A stretch of 56,975 nucleotides of DNA from Synergistetes bacterium ADurb.Bin155. Its GTDB lineage: Bacteria > Synergistota > Synergistia > Synergistales > Thermovirgaceae. The stretch is from contig MWDE01000014.1 of NCBI GenBank assembly GCA_002070395.1, positions 1-56,975 on the forward strand, written 5' to 3'. The notes under the pieces were generated by a model, which saw only the letters and a program-made list of their open reading frames with translations, was not told where the DNA came from and searched no databases. Numbering within the stretch: position 1 is the stretch's first letter; each line of letters opens with the position of its first letter. Of this stretch, positions 8,667-17,637 are shown piece after piece. Made by a program: the position numbers and the translations under genes.

Positions 8667-10031
8667 TCACTCCAGATCCTTCAACACCCCTTCCAGGATG
8701 TCGGCGGCCTTCATCAGGTGCGCCTCGGAGATCACCAGCGGCGGCAGGAGCCTGGCGACGTTGTTGTGGTGACCGCCAACTTCTATCATCACACCCCGCT
8801 GGTGGGCCAGTTTTCTCAACTGCTTCGTCAGGTCCGCGGCAGGCTTCCTGGTCTTCTTGTCCTCGACGATCTCGAGGGCGATCATGAGGCCGATCCCCCT
8901 GGCCTCGCCCAGGATCCTGGACCCTTTCTCCATCTCCCTGAAGCGGGTCATCGCTTTTTCACCCAGCTGGGCGGCGTACTCGGGAACCCTGTTCTCGATC
9001 ATCCATTCAAGCCCCGCGGCCCCGGCGGCGAAGGCCACCATGTTGCCCCTGAAGGTGCCGATGCTCTTCCCGGGGGGCAGGGTGTTCAGTTCTTCCCTAA
9101 AGGCGATGGCGGAAATGGGGAATCCCGCCCCTCCGAGGGCCTTGCTCATGGTGACGATGTCGGGGACAATTCCGGAATGCTCAAAGGCGAACATTTTACC
9201 CGTCCTGCCGAGGCCGCATTGTATCTCGTCGCAGATCAGAAGAATGCCCCTGGCTTTGGTGATCTCCCTGACCCTCTGGAGGAAAAGGGGACCGGGTATT
9301 ATCGTCCCCCCCTCGCCCTGGACGGCCTCAAGGAGCACCGCCGCGGGTTTTGAATAACCGGAGTGGGTGTCATCGAGCACCCTCTCGAGGTTGTCGGCGG
9401 CGAACTCGTCGACCTTCTCCTCTGGACAGCCGAAGGGATTCCTGTACCTGTAGGGGAAGGGGAGGAACTGGAAACCAGGGGTCAGGGAGCCGATGCCGTC
9501 CTTGTGGCCGCTGTCGCTGGTGGCGGCCAGGGATGCCCCCGTCATGCCGTGGTAGGCGCCTTCGAAGACAATTATCCCGTCCCTGCGGGTGTTGAACCGG
9601 GCCAGCTTTATCGCCTGCTCCACGGCGTCGGAACCGGTGGGCCCTCCGAAGAAAACCCTGGAGAGCTCCGCCGGGAGGATGCGCCCCAGGACTTTGACCA
9701 ACCTCATGCGGGTCTCGCTCGGGATATCTAGTGTGTGGGTGACCTTATCGAGTTGCCCGTGGGCGGCCTCAAGGACATAGGGGTGTGCGTGACCCAACGC
9801 CATGACCCCTGCCCCCGAGAAGCAGTCGATGTAGACATTTCCGTCCACGTCCTCGAGGGTGGCACCTCTTCCCCGGGCCAGGGCCATGGGCATCCCCCTG
9901 GGGTAGGAGACGGCGGAGCCCTCAAGCTCTTCCTGTATCTTCAGGATCTCGAGAGATCTTGGCCCCGGCGGGGTCACCGAAATCCGCGGCGCGTCCGTAA
10001 CGGATAGATCCACGAACTTCTCCCAGTCCAT
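8667..10031 (-). CDS. Class III PLP-dependent aminotransferase (4-aminobutyrate/ornithine type; possible amino acid racemase)
   Basis: A 454-residue fold-type I PLP enzyme. Conserved blocks are DVDGNVYIDCFSGAGVMALG near residue 65, FFGGPTGSDAVEQAIKLAR near 125, FEGAYHGMTGASLA near 150, ICDEIQCGLGRTGKMFAFE (the Asp that binds the pyridine nitrogen), and the Schiff-base lysine in MSKALGGAGFPISAI. It probably moves an omega-amino group, or like some archaeal relatives epimerises amino acids; sequence alone does not decide. The Liv operon 2 terminator lies just upstream, so it is transcribed separately. Confidence 0.88.
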   Translation of the reverse strand: MDWEKFVDLSVTDAPRISVTPPGPRSLEILKIQEELEGSAVSYPRGMPMALARGRGATLEDVDGNVYIDCFSGAGVMALGHAHPYVLEAAHGQLDKVTHTLDIPSETRMRLVKVLGRILPAELSRVFFGGPTGSDAVEQAIKLARFNTRRDGIIVFEGAYHGMTGASLAATSDSGHKDGIGSLTPGFQFLPFPYRYRNPFGCPEEKVDEFAADNLERVLDDTHSGYSKPAAVLLEAVQGEGGTIIPGPLFLQRVREITKARGILLICDEIQCGLGRTGKMFAFEHSGIVPDIVTMSKALGGAGFPISAIAFREELNTLPPGKSIGTFRGNMVAFAAGAAGLEWMIENRVPEYAAQLGEKAMTRFREMEKGSRILGEARGIGLMIALEIVEDKKTRKPAADLTKQLRKLAHQRGVMIEVGGHHNNVARLLPPLVISEAHLMKAADILEGVLKDLE

Positions 10032-10220
10032 TATCGATCCTCCCTACCATATTTTCTCTCCTGGTTCGTAGGACGCAGGGATCAACCCGCCAAGGCACCG
10101 GCGACCGTGGCATGAGCTCCTCATAGCGGCCGTTTTCCCCAATTCCTCGACCGATGCGAGCCATCGCCGGCCCCTCCACGGCGCCCAGGATGAAAGGGGC
10201 GAAACCAAAAGCCAACGGTG

Positions 10221-10252
10221 AAAAAAGGCCGGGGGAACCTCACCCCGGCCTT
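10221..10252 (-). terminator. Intrinsic terminator of Liv operon 2
   Basis: On the minus strand AAGGCCGGGG and CCCCGGCCTT pair around a short loop and run straight into TTTTTT. It lies about 50 bases after the stop of the substrate-binding protein gene, the last gene of the operon. Confidence 0.88.
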
Positions 10253-10303
10253 GCGACTCCCTTCCCCTTCGACCCTGGGGCCTTTGGGAACGGGTTTTCT
10301 CGG

Positions 10304-11458
10304 TTATTTCCTCGGGTCAATAACTTCGGGGTCGTCCACTATCCCGTAACGGCGGAAAACCCCGTCCTTGACTATCTGGACCTGGACCGGCTTGATGACC
10401 TCCCCGATCTCGGTGAAGCCCTTGATGACGCCTGTTACGCCGTCAAAGTCCTTCAAAGCGGCGATGGCGTCCTTGACCTTGTGCGGATCGGTGGTCCCGG
10501 CACGCCTGATGCCGTCGACGATGATGAGGAACGCGTCGTAGTTGGAGGCTCCCGTCATATCAGGCTCCATGCCGTAACGTTCGCGGTATTCCTTGATGTA
10601 GGCCTGGGCCACGGGTCTCTCGTCGTCGCGGTCGAGGTTGGTCACAATTATCGTCCCGTTGGCAGCCTCAGGGCCTGCCAGCTCGATGAACTTGGGTGAA
10701 TCGTAACCTTCTTCACCGATGATCTGGGTCCTGAGTTTTATTTCGTGGGCCTGCTTCACTATCCCGGCCGCTTCGGCGTAATAGCCGCTGGCCAGGATCA
10801 CATCAGGGTCCGCCTCCTTGACGGCCGTCAGGTAGGGCATGAGGTCCTTCTCGCCAAGTGGGTAAACCTGGCTGTAGACCACCTTGGCCCCCTTGGAGAC
10901 CACGTAGGACTTGAACCCCTCGGCCATCTGCCTGCCGAAGTCGTTGTCCATGGTAAGCATACCCACGGTCTTCGCCTTCAGCATGTCGACGGCAGCCACA
11001 CCTGCCCCGCGGCCCTCAACGGTCCCGAGGAAGCCGTTCCTGAAGCAGAAATCACCAGCCGCGGTGATATCGGGGTGGACGGCGTAGCCGGCCACCAGGG
11101 GGATCTCGAACTCTTGGAAGAGGGGCGCGACCGCACGGGTGGGCATGCTATAGGAACCGCCCACCACCGCGACGACCTTGTCCATCTGGACAAGTTTCCT
11201 GGCAAGACCGATGGCTTCCTTGGCCTCGCCGGCGTCATCCTCGTAGAACAGCTCGATCTGCTTGCCGAGGACTCCTCCCTTGGCGTTGACCTGGTCTACC
11301 GCGAGCTTGACGGACTGCAGAACGGCCAGACCGTCAGCGGCGGCGTACCCTGTCAGAGGGGCAAGCAGGCCTATCCTGATCGTGTCAGCGGCGAAAGCAG
11401 CTCCGACCGCCCCGAAGACCAGGACCAGCGCGAGGATCAGCATCACCGTTCTTTTCAT
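10304..11458 (-). CDS. Branched-chain amino acid ABC transporter substrate-binding protein (Liv system 2)
   Basis: A 384-residue periplasmic binding protein. Its signal peptide is residues 1-23, with a cut after AAFA, and a textbook AAGGAGG ribosome site precedes the ATG. The mature start TIRIGLLAPLTGYAA and the VVAVVGGSYSMPTRAVAPLF segment are family hallmarks. In contrast to system 1 it has a single cysteine in the mature part. It is the final gene of its operon, the opposite of systems 1 and 3, and has its own strong ribosome site to secure high expression. Confidence 0.92.
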   Translation of the reverse strand: MKRTVMLILALVLVFGAVGAAFAADTIRIGLLAPLTGYAAADGLAVLQSVKLAVDQVNAKGGVLGKQIELFYEDDAGEAKEAIGLARKLVQMDKVVAVVGGSYSMPTRAVAPLFQEFEIPLVAGYAVHPDITAAGDFCFRNGFLGTVEGRGAGVAAVDMLKAKTVGMLTMDNDFGRQMAEGFKSYVVSKGAKVVYSQVYPLGEKDLMPYLTAVKEADPDVILASGYYAEAAGIVKQAHEIKLRTQIIGEEGYDSPKFIELAGPEAANGTIIVTNLDRDDERPVAQAYIKEYRERYGMEPDMTGASNYDAFLIIVDGIRRAGTTDPHKVKDAIAALKDFDGVTGVIKGFTEIGEVIKPVQVQIVKDGVFRRYGIVDDPEVIDPRK

Positions 11459-11518
11459 GAAAAACCCTCCTTTTCGGTCCTATATGTACAGGCACTTACA
11501 AGACCCGCCATCCCTGGC

Positions 11519-12274
11519 TCAAACACTGCCTCCAGCGGCATCACCTCCCAGGTAAGCTTCCCGGACCTTTGGGTTTTGGCTTAGATCCGAAGCCTTACCC
11601 TCCAGGGCTATTCTCCCGGTTTCGAGGATATAACCCCTATGGGCTATCGCCAGGGCCTTGACCGCGTTCTGCTCCACCAGCAGGATGGTCAGCCCCTTCT
11701 CGTCGTTCAATCTTTTCAGGACCGAGAAGACCAGGTCCACCAACTTGGGCATCAGCCCCATGGATATTTCGTCCACCAGGAGGATCCTTGGGCTTGATAC
11801 CAGCGCCCGGGCAATGGCCAGTTGCTGCTGCTCACCCCCGGAAAGGGTCTGCCCCGCCTGGCGTCTCCTTTCCTTCAGCACGGGGAAGAGTTCGTAGACC
11901 TCGCCGAAAGCCCGTTCCACATCGACGCTGCCCGAGAGGCCGTAGACCCCCATCCTCAGGTTCTGCTCCACCGTCAGGTTTGGGAAGACCCTGGCCCTTT
12001 CCGGCACGATCCTGATCCCCAGGGCCGCTCTTTCATGGGCAGGAAGCTGCAGGATATCCCGCCCCCTGTTACCCCCGTCCTTAGAGGGTTCGACATAAAG
12101 CGCCCTGCCGGACTTGGCCTTTACAAGGCCCATCAGGGTATTCAAAAGGGTCGTCTTCCCGGCGCCGTTGGCGCCGATTATGGATACCATCTCCCCGGCT
12201 TCCAGGAAGAAGGAGACATCTTGCAGTGCCAGGATGTCCCCGTAGGCAACGGTCAAGTTCTCGACTTCAAGCAT
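11519..12274 (-). CDS. livF: Branched-chain amino acid ABC transporter ATP-binding protein, LivF family (system 2)
   Basis: A 251-residue ABC ATPase. Walker A GANGAGKTT is at residues 34-42, the signature is LSGGEQQQLAIARAL, and Walker B is ILLVDEISMGLMP. A small insert after the first beta sheet (VEPSKDGGNRGRDI) makes it slightly longer than usual. It begins four bases after the LivG-type gene. Confidence 0.92.
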   Translation of the reverse strand: MLEVENLTVAYGDILALQDVSFFLEAGEMVSIIGANGAGKTTLLNTLMGLVKAKSGRALYVEPSKDGGNRGRDILQLPAHERAALGIRIVPERARVFPNLTVEQNLRMGVYGLSGSVDVERAFGEVYELFPVLKERRRQAGQTLSGGEQQQLAIARALVSSPRILLVDEISMGLMPKLVDLVFSVLKRLNDEKGLTILLVEQNAVKALAIAHRGYILETGRIALEGKASDLSQNPKVREAYLGGDAAGGSV

Positions 12275-12278
12275 GGCC

Positions 12279-13043
12279 TTATTCCCCCTTCCCTAGGTAG
12301 GCCTCGATAACCTTCTCATCGGACCTGACCTCGTCGGGGGTGCCTTCCGCCAATTTGCCCCCGTGGTCGAGCACCACGAGCCTCTCGCAAAGCGACATGG
12401 CCACCCTCATGTTATGCTCGATCAGGAGGATCGTGAATCCCCTTTCCTGGATTTTCCTGACCAACCCCATCATCCGCCCGACCTCCTCCTGGCTCAGGCC
12501 TGAGAAGGATTCGTCAAGGAGCAGCAGTTTAGGTCCCAGCGCCAGGGCCCTCGCCAATTCAAGGCGCCTCAGGTTCCCCAGGGAAAGGATGGAGGCCGGG
12601 CTGTCGGCTAAACCTTCGAGACCCACCTCATTAAGGAATGCCATGGCCTGCCCGCGGTTCTTGCTGTTGTTGAAAAGAGGGCTGCTTTTGATGAAAGACC
12701 CGTATCTCGGCATGCCGAGTCCGACCATGACGTTGTTCAGTACCGTCATACCGCCGAAGGGCCTCACTATCTGGAAGGTGCGCCCCACTCCCCTGGCGGC
12801 GATGGAATGGGCCGGCAGACCGTCGATGCGACTGCCGTCGAGGAAGACCTGCCCCGACGTGGGGCGGTACACCCCGGAGATAACGTTGAAGCAGGTGGTC
12901 TTCCCCGCGCCGTTGGGTCCGATCAAGCCCAGGATCTCTCCCCGACGCACATGAAAGGAGACGTTGTCCACCGCTTTAAGCCCCCCGAAATGGCGGCTCA
13001 TCTTCTCCACGCGGAGGATCAGGTCCTCGCCAGGCATGCTCAT
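12279..13043 (-). CDS. livG: Branched-chain amino acid ABC transporter ATP-binding protein, LivG family (system 2)
   Basis: A 254-residue ABC ATPase. Walker A GPNGAGKTT is at residues 42-50, the LivG-type signature is LGNLRRLELARAL, Walker B is LLLLDESFSGLSQEE, and the switch histidine lies in IEHNMRVAM. Its start overlaps the stop of the LivM-type gene by four bases, indicating coupled translation. Confidence 0.92.
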   Translation of the reverse strand: MSMPGEDLILRVEKMSRHFGGLKAVDNVSFHVRRGEILGLIGPNGAGKTTCFNVISGVYRPTSGQVFLDGSRIDGLPAHSIAARGVGRTFQIVRPFGGMTVLNNVMVGLGMPRYGSFIKSSPLFNNSKNRGQAMAFLNEVGLEGLADSPASILSLGNLRRLELARALALGPKLLLLDESFSGLSQEEVGRMMGLVRKIQERGFTILLIEHNMRVAMSLCERLVVLDHGGKLAEGTPDEVRSDEKVIEAYLGKGE

Positions 13044-13912
13044 TGCCTCCTCCGGGAGACGAGTCGGCTTAAGACGCTGCCTTCACCCAGAATCCCCTGT
13101 GGCTGGAACCGGATGACCAGCAAAAGAGCGGCGCCGTAAAGGAACATCCGGTACTGGACCAGTGGCCTGAAGAGCTCAGGCAGGGAGCCAAGAACGATCG
13201 CGCCCAGTATGGGCCCCCAGATGCTCCCCATGCCCCCGAGCACGGCCATGGAGAGCAGCATGATGGATACGGGAAAACCGAAGTCGTCGGGGCTTATGAA
13301 ATTGACGAAATGGGCGTAAAGCACCCCCCCGAGGCCGGCCATGGCGCTTCCGATCGTAAAGGCGAGGATCTTGAAGCGTACGTGGGAGATGCCCATGGCC
13401 CCGGCGGCGGTCTCCTCCTCCCTTATGGCCTCCGTGGCGAGACCGGTCCAGGTTCTGACGAAAAGGAAGGTGAACCAGGTCACCAGGGCCAGCAGGACCG
13501 CGACAAGAGCCAGGTAGTACTGCCCCCTGAGCTTGGTGGCGAAGAGGATCGGGGTCGGGATACCCCCTATCCCCAGGGCCCCGCCGAAAAAGGGGACATA
13601 AAGGAAGATGCTCCTGACGATGAAGTTGATGCCAATGGTGGTTATGGCGAGGAAATCATCCCTGACCCGCAGGCTGGGTATGCCCAGCAACGCACCGATC
13701 ATGCCGGTGATCAGCGTGGCCAGGGGGAGGCTCCACCAGAAAGACAAGCCCGCCTTAGTGCAAAGCAGGGCCGTTGAATAGGCCCCGATGCCGAAAAAGG
13801 CGGCGTGTCCCAGGGAGATCTGCCCGGCGAAACCGACAATGATATTCAGACCGGAAGCTACCAGGGCGTAGATGCCTATCATGATGGCCACGGTCGAGAA
13901 GTAACCACCCAT
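13040..13912 (-). CDS. livM: Branched-chain amino acid ABC transporter permease, LivM family (system 2)
   Basis: A 290-residue polytopic membrane protein with the LivM hallmarks GLNIIVGFAGQISLGHAAFF near the N-terminus and MAVLGGMGSIWGPILGAIVL near the C-terminus. It is shorter than its system 1 and system 3 counterparts because it lacks an N-terminal extension. The gene lies 12 bases after livH. Confidence 0.92.
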   Translation of the reverse strand: MGGYFSTVAIMIGIYALVASGLNIIVGFAGQISLGHAAFFGIGAYSTALLCTKAGLSFWWSLPLATLITGMIGALLGIPSLRVRDDFLAITTIGINFIVRSIFLYVPFFGGALGIGGIPTPILFATKLRGQYYLALVAVLLALVTWFTFLFVRTWTGLATEAIREEETAAGAMGISHVRFKILAFTIGSAMAGLGGVLYAHFVNFISPDDFGFPVSIMLLSMAVLGGMGSIWGPILGAIVLGSLPELFRPLVQYRMFLYGAALLLVIRFQPQGILGEGSVLSRLVSRRRQ

Positions 13913-13924
13913 CGCTCCAGCCCC

Positions 13925-14806
13925 CTATCTCGTCTTCTTGCCCAGGAGTCCCTGGGGCCGGATCATGAACACGATTATCATGGCGATGAAGGCCAGCGCG
14001 TCCCTGGGAAGCGGGATGGCCGCGTAACCGATCAGCAGAGCTTCGGCCAGGCCGAGCAGCAAGGCCGCCAGGACAGCCCCAGGTATGCTCCCCAGGCCGC
14101 CGACCACGATGATGGCGAGGGTCTTGTAGGCCGGCACGGCACCCATAGTCGGGTAGACCTGGTTGTAATAGATCCCCACCAGGACCCCCGCGACAGCAGC
14201 CACGGCGGAGCCCAGGGCGAAGGTTATGGAGATGATCCTCTTCGTATCGACACCCATGGCGCTCGCCATCGCCATGTCCTGGGAGGTTGCCTGCATGGCC
14301 AGGCCTACTTCGGTCTTGTCCGATATGAACCACAGGACCAGGAGTATGACCAATGAAGTGAGGAGCACGAGGATCTGCATGCCTCCCAGGCTTACGGGCC
14401 CCAGGGTCAGGGAGTCCAGGGCCAGCCTCCTGGGGAACCCCAGGATGTAGGGCCCGGCGACTATCCTGCAGAGTTCCTCGATGGAGAGGAAGATGGCAAT
14501 GCTGGCGATGAGGGGCACGTAGGGCGGGAACTTGAGGAGTGGGTAATAGACCAGCTTCTCGATGGCCACCCCCACCAGGGCGCAGGCCGCCATGGCGACG
14601 GCGATGGCCACTAAAAAGCTATCGGTGGCCTGGAAGGTGTAAAGCCCCACGTAGGCACCGATGGCGTAGACGCCAGCGTGGGCTACGTGAAGGATCCTGA
14701 GGATGCCGTAGACCATCGCCAGCCCAAGAGCCATGAGGGCGTAGATCGAGCCGACGGCGAGTCCGTTGATGAGATGTTCGGTTAATAGCTGCATATTCCA
14801 CCCCAC
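13925..14806 (-). CDS. livH: Branched-chain amino acid ABC transporter permease, LivH family (system 2)
   Basis: A 293-residue pore subunit and the first gene of the minus-strand operon. HLINGLAVGSIYALMALGLA and ILHVAHAGVYAIGAY correspond to the conserved LivH N-terminal helices, and VVGGLGSIPGAVLAALLLG to the ATPase-contact loop. GGGGTGG precedes the ATG. Confidence 0.92.
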   Translation of the reverse strand: MGWNMQLLTEHLINGLAVGSIYALMALGLAMVYGILRILHVAHAGVYAIGAYVGLYTFQATDSFLVAIAVAMAACALVGVAIEKLVYYPLLKFPPYVPLIASIAIFLSIEELCRIVAGPYILGFPRRLALDSLTLGPVSLGGMQILVLLTSLVILLVLWFISDKTEVGLAMQATSQDMAMASAMGVDTKRIISITFALGSAVAAVAGVLVGIYYNQVYPTMGAVPAYKTLAIIVVGGLGSIPGAVLAALLLGLAEALLIGYAAIPLPRDALAFIAMIIVFMIRPQGLLGKKTR

Positions 14807-14958
14807 TGATTGAGATCGTCACCCAAGAAAAAGCCCCGAATCCCGATGCCGGAGGGCGAAAAAAAGGATACTTTTCTTCAGGGTTGTATCTCCCGAAGGA
14901 CCGCGAAGCACCGGTGACCCCGGAGAGTGGACCTATCGATCGAACATCTTACCGTTTT

Positions 14959-14986
14959 ACGATATCATTGACCTGCCTAGAGTCAA
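14959..14986 (-). promoter_or_regulatory. Candidate promoter of Liv operon 2
   Basis: On the minus strand TTGACT (14981-14986) and TATCGT (14959-14964) are 16 bases apart. About 150 bases of untranslated leader follow. The leader contains a GC-rich segment ending in GGGGCTTTTTC near 14830-14860, which could act as an attenuator, but the pairing is imperfect. Confidence 0.4.
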
Positions 14987-15028
14987 GTGTCATTTCAAAC
15001 TTCAAAAGACCCCGTGGAGGGTGAGGCC

Positions 15029-15703
15029 GTGAAAAACTACTATTCCGGCAAGTTGAACGCCGCCCTGCTGATGGAGGTTTACCGGACGGACCTGGAGAGA
15101 GTTAGGCAATATCTTCAGGCCGAGATATCCTACGTCGCCGGGTACCTAACCGGCACCGAAAGGGTGCTTGAACTGGGAGCCGGCTACGGGAGGATAATGA
15201 AGGAGATTGCGCCCTTCGCGGCTTCTATTCTCGGGCTGGATATTTCCGTGGATTCGGTCCTCTTCGGGAGGGAGTACCTCAAGGACATCCCCAACTGCAG
15301 TCTCGAGACCGCCGACGCCCATCTCATCGAGTACCGGTCCGAATTCGAGATGGTCCTCTGCCTTCAGAACGGCCTCTCGGCGATGAAAGGAGACCCCCTG
15401 AACCTGGTGACCCGGGGTGTGAACGCCCTCGTCAAGGGCGGGAAGGCCTTTTTCAGCACCTATAGCGATAAATTCTGGGGCCCCAGGGTGGAATGGTTCG
15501 AAGAGCAGGCAAACAAGGGACTGCTGGGGGAGATCGACCGGGAGAGGACCAAGGACGGCAAGATCGTCTGCCTTGACGGCTTCACCGCCACGACCTTCTC
15601 GAGGGACGACCTGGACGGGATGGGCCGGGCCACCGGCCTTCCCTACGTGATCGAGGAGGTCGATGAATCCAGCCTTTTCCTCATCATCGATCGAAGGGAA
15701 TAG
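15029..15703 (+). CDS. SAM-dependent methyltransferase (class I)
   Basis: A 224-residue Rossmann-fold methyltransferase. VLELGAGYGRIMKEI is motif I (SAM-binding glycine loop), ILGLDISVDSV is motif II with its acidic residue, and FEMVLCLQNGLSAM is near motif IV. The GTG at 15029 was preferred because GGAGG lies eight bases upstream; an upstream GTG at 14987 has no ribosome site. The acceptor substrate cannot be inferred. It is divergent from Liv operon 2 and convergent with the BCAT gene. Confidence 0.75.
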   Translation: MKNYYSGKLNAALLMEVYRTDLERVRQYLQAEISYVAGYLTGTERVLELGAGYGRIMKEIAPFAASILGLDISVDSVLFGREYLKDIPNCSLETADAHLIEYRSEFEMVLCLQNGLSAMKGDPLNLVTRGVNALVKGGKAFFSTYSDKFWGPRVEWFEEQANKGLLGEIDRERTKDGKIVCLDGFTATTFSRDDLDGMGRATGLPYVIEEVDESSLFLIIDRRE

Positions 15704-15739
15704 TATGGGGGGGTGACCAAGGAGCACCTGGCGAGGCGC

Positions 15740-16765
15740 CTACTCCACCTTGAAAATCCATCCTTCCGGAGCCTCGATGTCGCCGAACTGGATCCCCGTT
15801 AGGGTGTCGTAAAGCTTCCTGGTCACCGGCCCGACCTCGGTCTCGCTGAAGAAGACATGGAGCCTGCCCCTGTACTCGATCCCGCCGATGGGAGTGATCA
15901 CAGCAGCCGTCCCGCAAGCCCCGGCCTCCGAGAGTTCATCAAGCCTGTCGATAAAAACATCTCTCTCCTCGGCCGCTATGCCGAGGTACCCCCTCGCCAC
16001 CTCCAGGAGGGACTTCCTGGTGACGCTGGGAAGGATCGACGGCGAACAGGGAGTGACAAACCTTCCGTCTCTGGTGATGCCGAAGAAGTTGGCGGCCCCT
16101 ACTTCCTCGATCTTGGTATGGGTGGCCGGGTCAAGGTATACGCAATCGGCGAAACCCCTGCGCTTCGCTAGTTCATGGGGCATCAGGCTGGCGGCATAGT
16201 TGCCGCCCATCTTCGCGGCTCCGGTACCAAAGGGGGCCGCCCTGTCGTACCCCGAAACGGTGAAATTCACCGGCGTAAGACCTCCCTTGAAGTAGGCGCC
16301 GACGGGTGTGCAGAAGACGCTGAAGATGTATTCCGGGGCCGGGGAGACGCCGATGAGGTCTCCCACTCCTATGACGAAGGGCCTGAGGTAAAGGGTGCCG
16401 CCCGTGCCGTAGGGCGGGACATAGGTTTTGTTGGCCTTCACAACCCGCAGGCAGGCGTCAATGAACTTCCCGACCGGGACCGGGGGAATAATACCCCTGC
16501 GGCAGCTCTCCTGCATCCTCTTCGCATTCTGGTCCACCCTGAAAAGCTGGATCGTCCCAGACTGTGTCCTATAGGCTTTGAGCCCCTCGAAGCAGCCCTG
16601 CCCATAATGGAAAACGCTGGAAGCCTCACTTATGCAGATCTGGTTATCCTCCACAAGCCGCCCCTCGTCCCAGTCGCCGTCCTTCCATTTCGAAATGTAA
16701 CGGAAGTCCGTCTTCATGTACCTGAACCCCAGGTTTTCCCAGTCGATGTTCGCCGGCTCACTCAT
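15740..16765 (-). CDS. ilvE: Branched-chain amino acid aminotransferase (class IV, type II)
   Basis: A 341-residue fold-type IV PLP enzyme that interconverts leucine, isoleucine or valine with their 2-oxo acids. GTGAAKMGGNYAASLMPH holds the PLP lysine, YLDPATHTKIEEVGAANFF is the conserved active-site block, and residues 40-70 carry FHYGQGCFEGLKAY. Length and motifs fit the type II (eukaryote-like) branch. The ATG at 16765 follows GGGGGTG; a GTG nine bases earlier is an alternative. In this amino-acid-fermenting setting it probably works in the catabolic direction on substrates brought in by the Liv systems. Confidence 0.9.
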   Translation of the reverse strand: MSEPANIDWENLGFRYMKTDFRYISKWKDGDWDEGRLVEDNQICISEASSVFHYGQGCFEGLKAYRTQSGTIQLFRVDQNAKRMQESCRRGIIPPVPVGKFIDACLRVVKANKTYVPPYGTGGTLYLRPFVIGVGDLIGVSPAPEYIFSVFCTPVGAYFKGGLTPVNFTVSGYDRAAPFGTGAAKMGGNYAASLMPHELAKRRGFADCVYLDPATHTKIEEVGAANFFGITRDGRFVTPCSPSILPSVTRKSLLEVARGYLGIAAEERDVFIDRLDELSEAGACGTAAVITPIGGIEYRGRLHVFFSETEVGPVTRKLYDTLTGIQFGDIEAPEGWIFKVE

Positions 16766-17184
16766 CTTTTTCACCCCCAGCTATGATGGGGTAACCTCGG
16801 ATCTTCACCTTTACTGCCGTATGCTCGGGATAGGGTGGATGTGCTCCGCCCAGTCGGTTGACTTGCAAACCCGGGCTCGCTTGGGGACAGGCACCGAAGA
16901 GGCCTACTCCCTTCTCCGGGGGCGTCAAGTTTGAAGTAGCCGGGGCCCACCGCCCCCTTGCTATTCGCGAGGGGTTAGGTTTTCGGCTGTCTCAATTCGA
17001 TCGTGTCCTCACCCTTCGCCTGCACCAAGGCGACATGTCAAAAAGTAGAGGTCGCGCATGGACCCCTTGCCCGGGCTAACGGGTAATGATCCGTCAGCCC
17101 GGGGGATCCGATGTGCCGTCACCCCTATTACGAGGACCCTTCCGAATACCTCTAGCCCGTTGTCGGGCCGTTGTGCCTTTTGCC
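16766..17184 (-). other. Structured GC-rich non-coding stretch upstream of the BCAT gene
   Basis: These ~420 bases have no plausible gene. They contain a strong inverted repeat at about 17069-17103 (CCCGGGCTAACGG pairing with CCGTCAGCCCGGG, one mismatch) and a GGGGGCG/CGCCCCC pair near 16920-16965. No T-box sequence, other riboswitch or known small RNA was recognised by eye. It could be a long leader of the BCAT mRNA, the end of the upstream thioesterase transcript, or an unrecognised RNA. Confidence 0.4.
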
Positions 17185-17607
17185 CTACAGGCCCTGGTCC
17201 TGCAGGTAGGCTCTCTCCCTGGCCCCGTCCATGAGCAGGGCCCAGTCGACCACAGCCCGGGTATGTTTCCCCGTGGCGACGGTACCCATGTGATCCCAAG
17301 CGAGCAGGTCGTAGTTTATCTTGTTGCGGTCGATGTCCCGAATAGCGGCCTTGAAGTTGACCGTCGTACCTATATAGGAAGGAACCTCATGGAAGATCTC
17401 GATGCTCTGTCCCACGGTGATGTAACCTTCCGGAAGGTATTGGTCGGTGGCCTCGATCGCCGCCCTTATGAAGGCCTTTACGCAGGCCGAGGTGGCCAGA
17501 AGCTGGTCGAGTTTGGGTGAAAAATTGCCGACCGCTTCCTCGCTGGTCACAGTCAACTTAAACTCATGGGAAAACCCCGGAGCGAGGTAGTCCTTCAGAT
17601 CGATCAT
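17185..17607 (-). CDS. FlK-family hotdog thioesterase
   Basis: A 140-residue single-hotdog protein of the fluoroacetyl-CoA thioesterase (FlK) family. FSPKLDQLLATSACVKAFI covers the catalytic Thr (T39), and GYITVGQSIEIFHEVPSYIG holds the catalytic His (H73). The 34-residue spacing matches T42-H76 of FlK. The position of the FlK glutamate (E50) appears to be I47 here on an ungapped reading. Most bacterial homologues act on other acyl-CoAs, so fluoroacetate resistance should not be assumed. It may be co-transcribed with the UspA gene, 30 bases upstream. Confidence 0.78.
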   Translation of the reverse strand: MIDLKDYLAPGFSHEFKLTVTSEEAVGNFSPKLDQLLATSACVKAFIRAAIEATDQYLPEGYITVGQSIEIFHEVPSYIGTTVNFKAAIRDIDRNKINYDLLAWDHMGTVATGKHTRAVVDWALLMDGARERAYLQDQGL

Positions 17608-17637
17608 GGCACCTCCTCCTTCCGACTTTTACGGTTG

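Noticed and set aside
16775..17100. Possible 6S RNA, T-box or glycine riboswitch
   Set aside because: Fragments such as CACCGAAGAGG recall parts of riboswitch consensuses, but the full conserved cores (for example AGGGTGGTACCGCG of T-boxes) are absent on both strands.
17185..17607. Fluoroacetate resistance gene
   Set aside because: FlK-family membership alone does not imply this; the FlK glutamate position seems replaced and no fluorometabolite genes are nearby.
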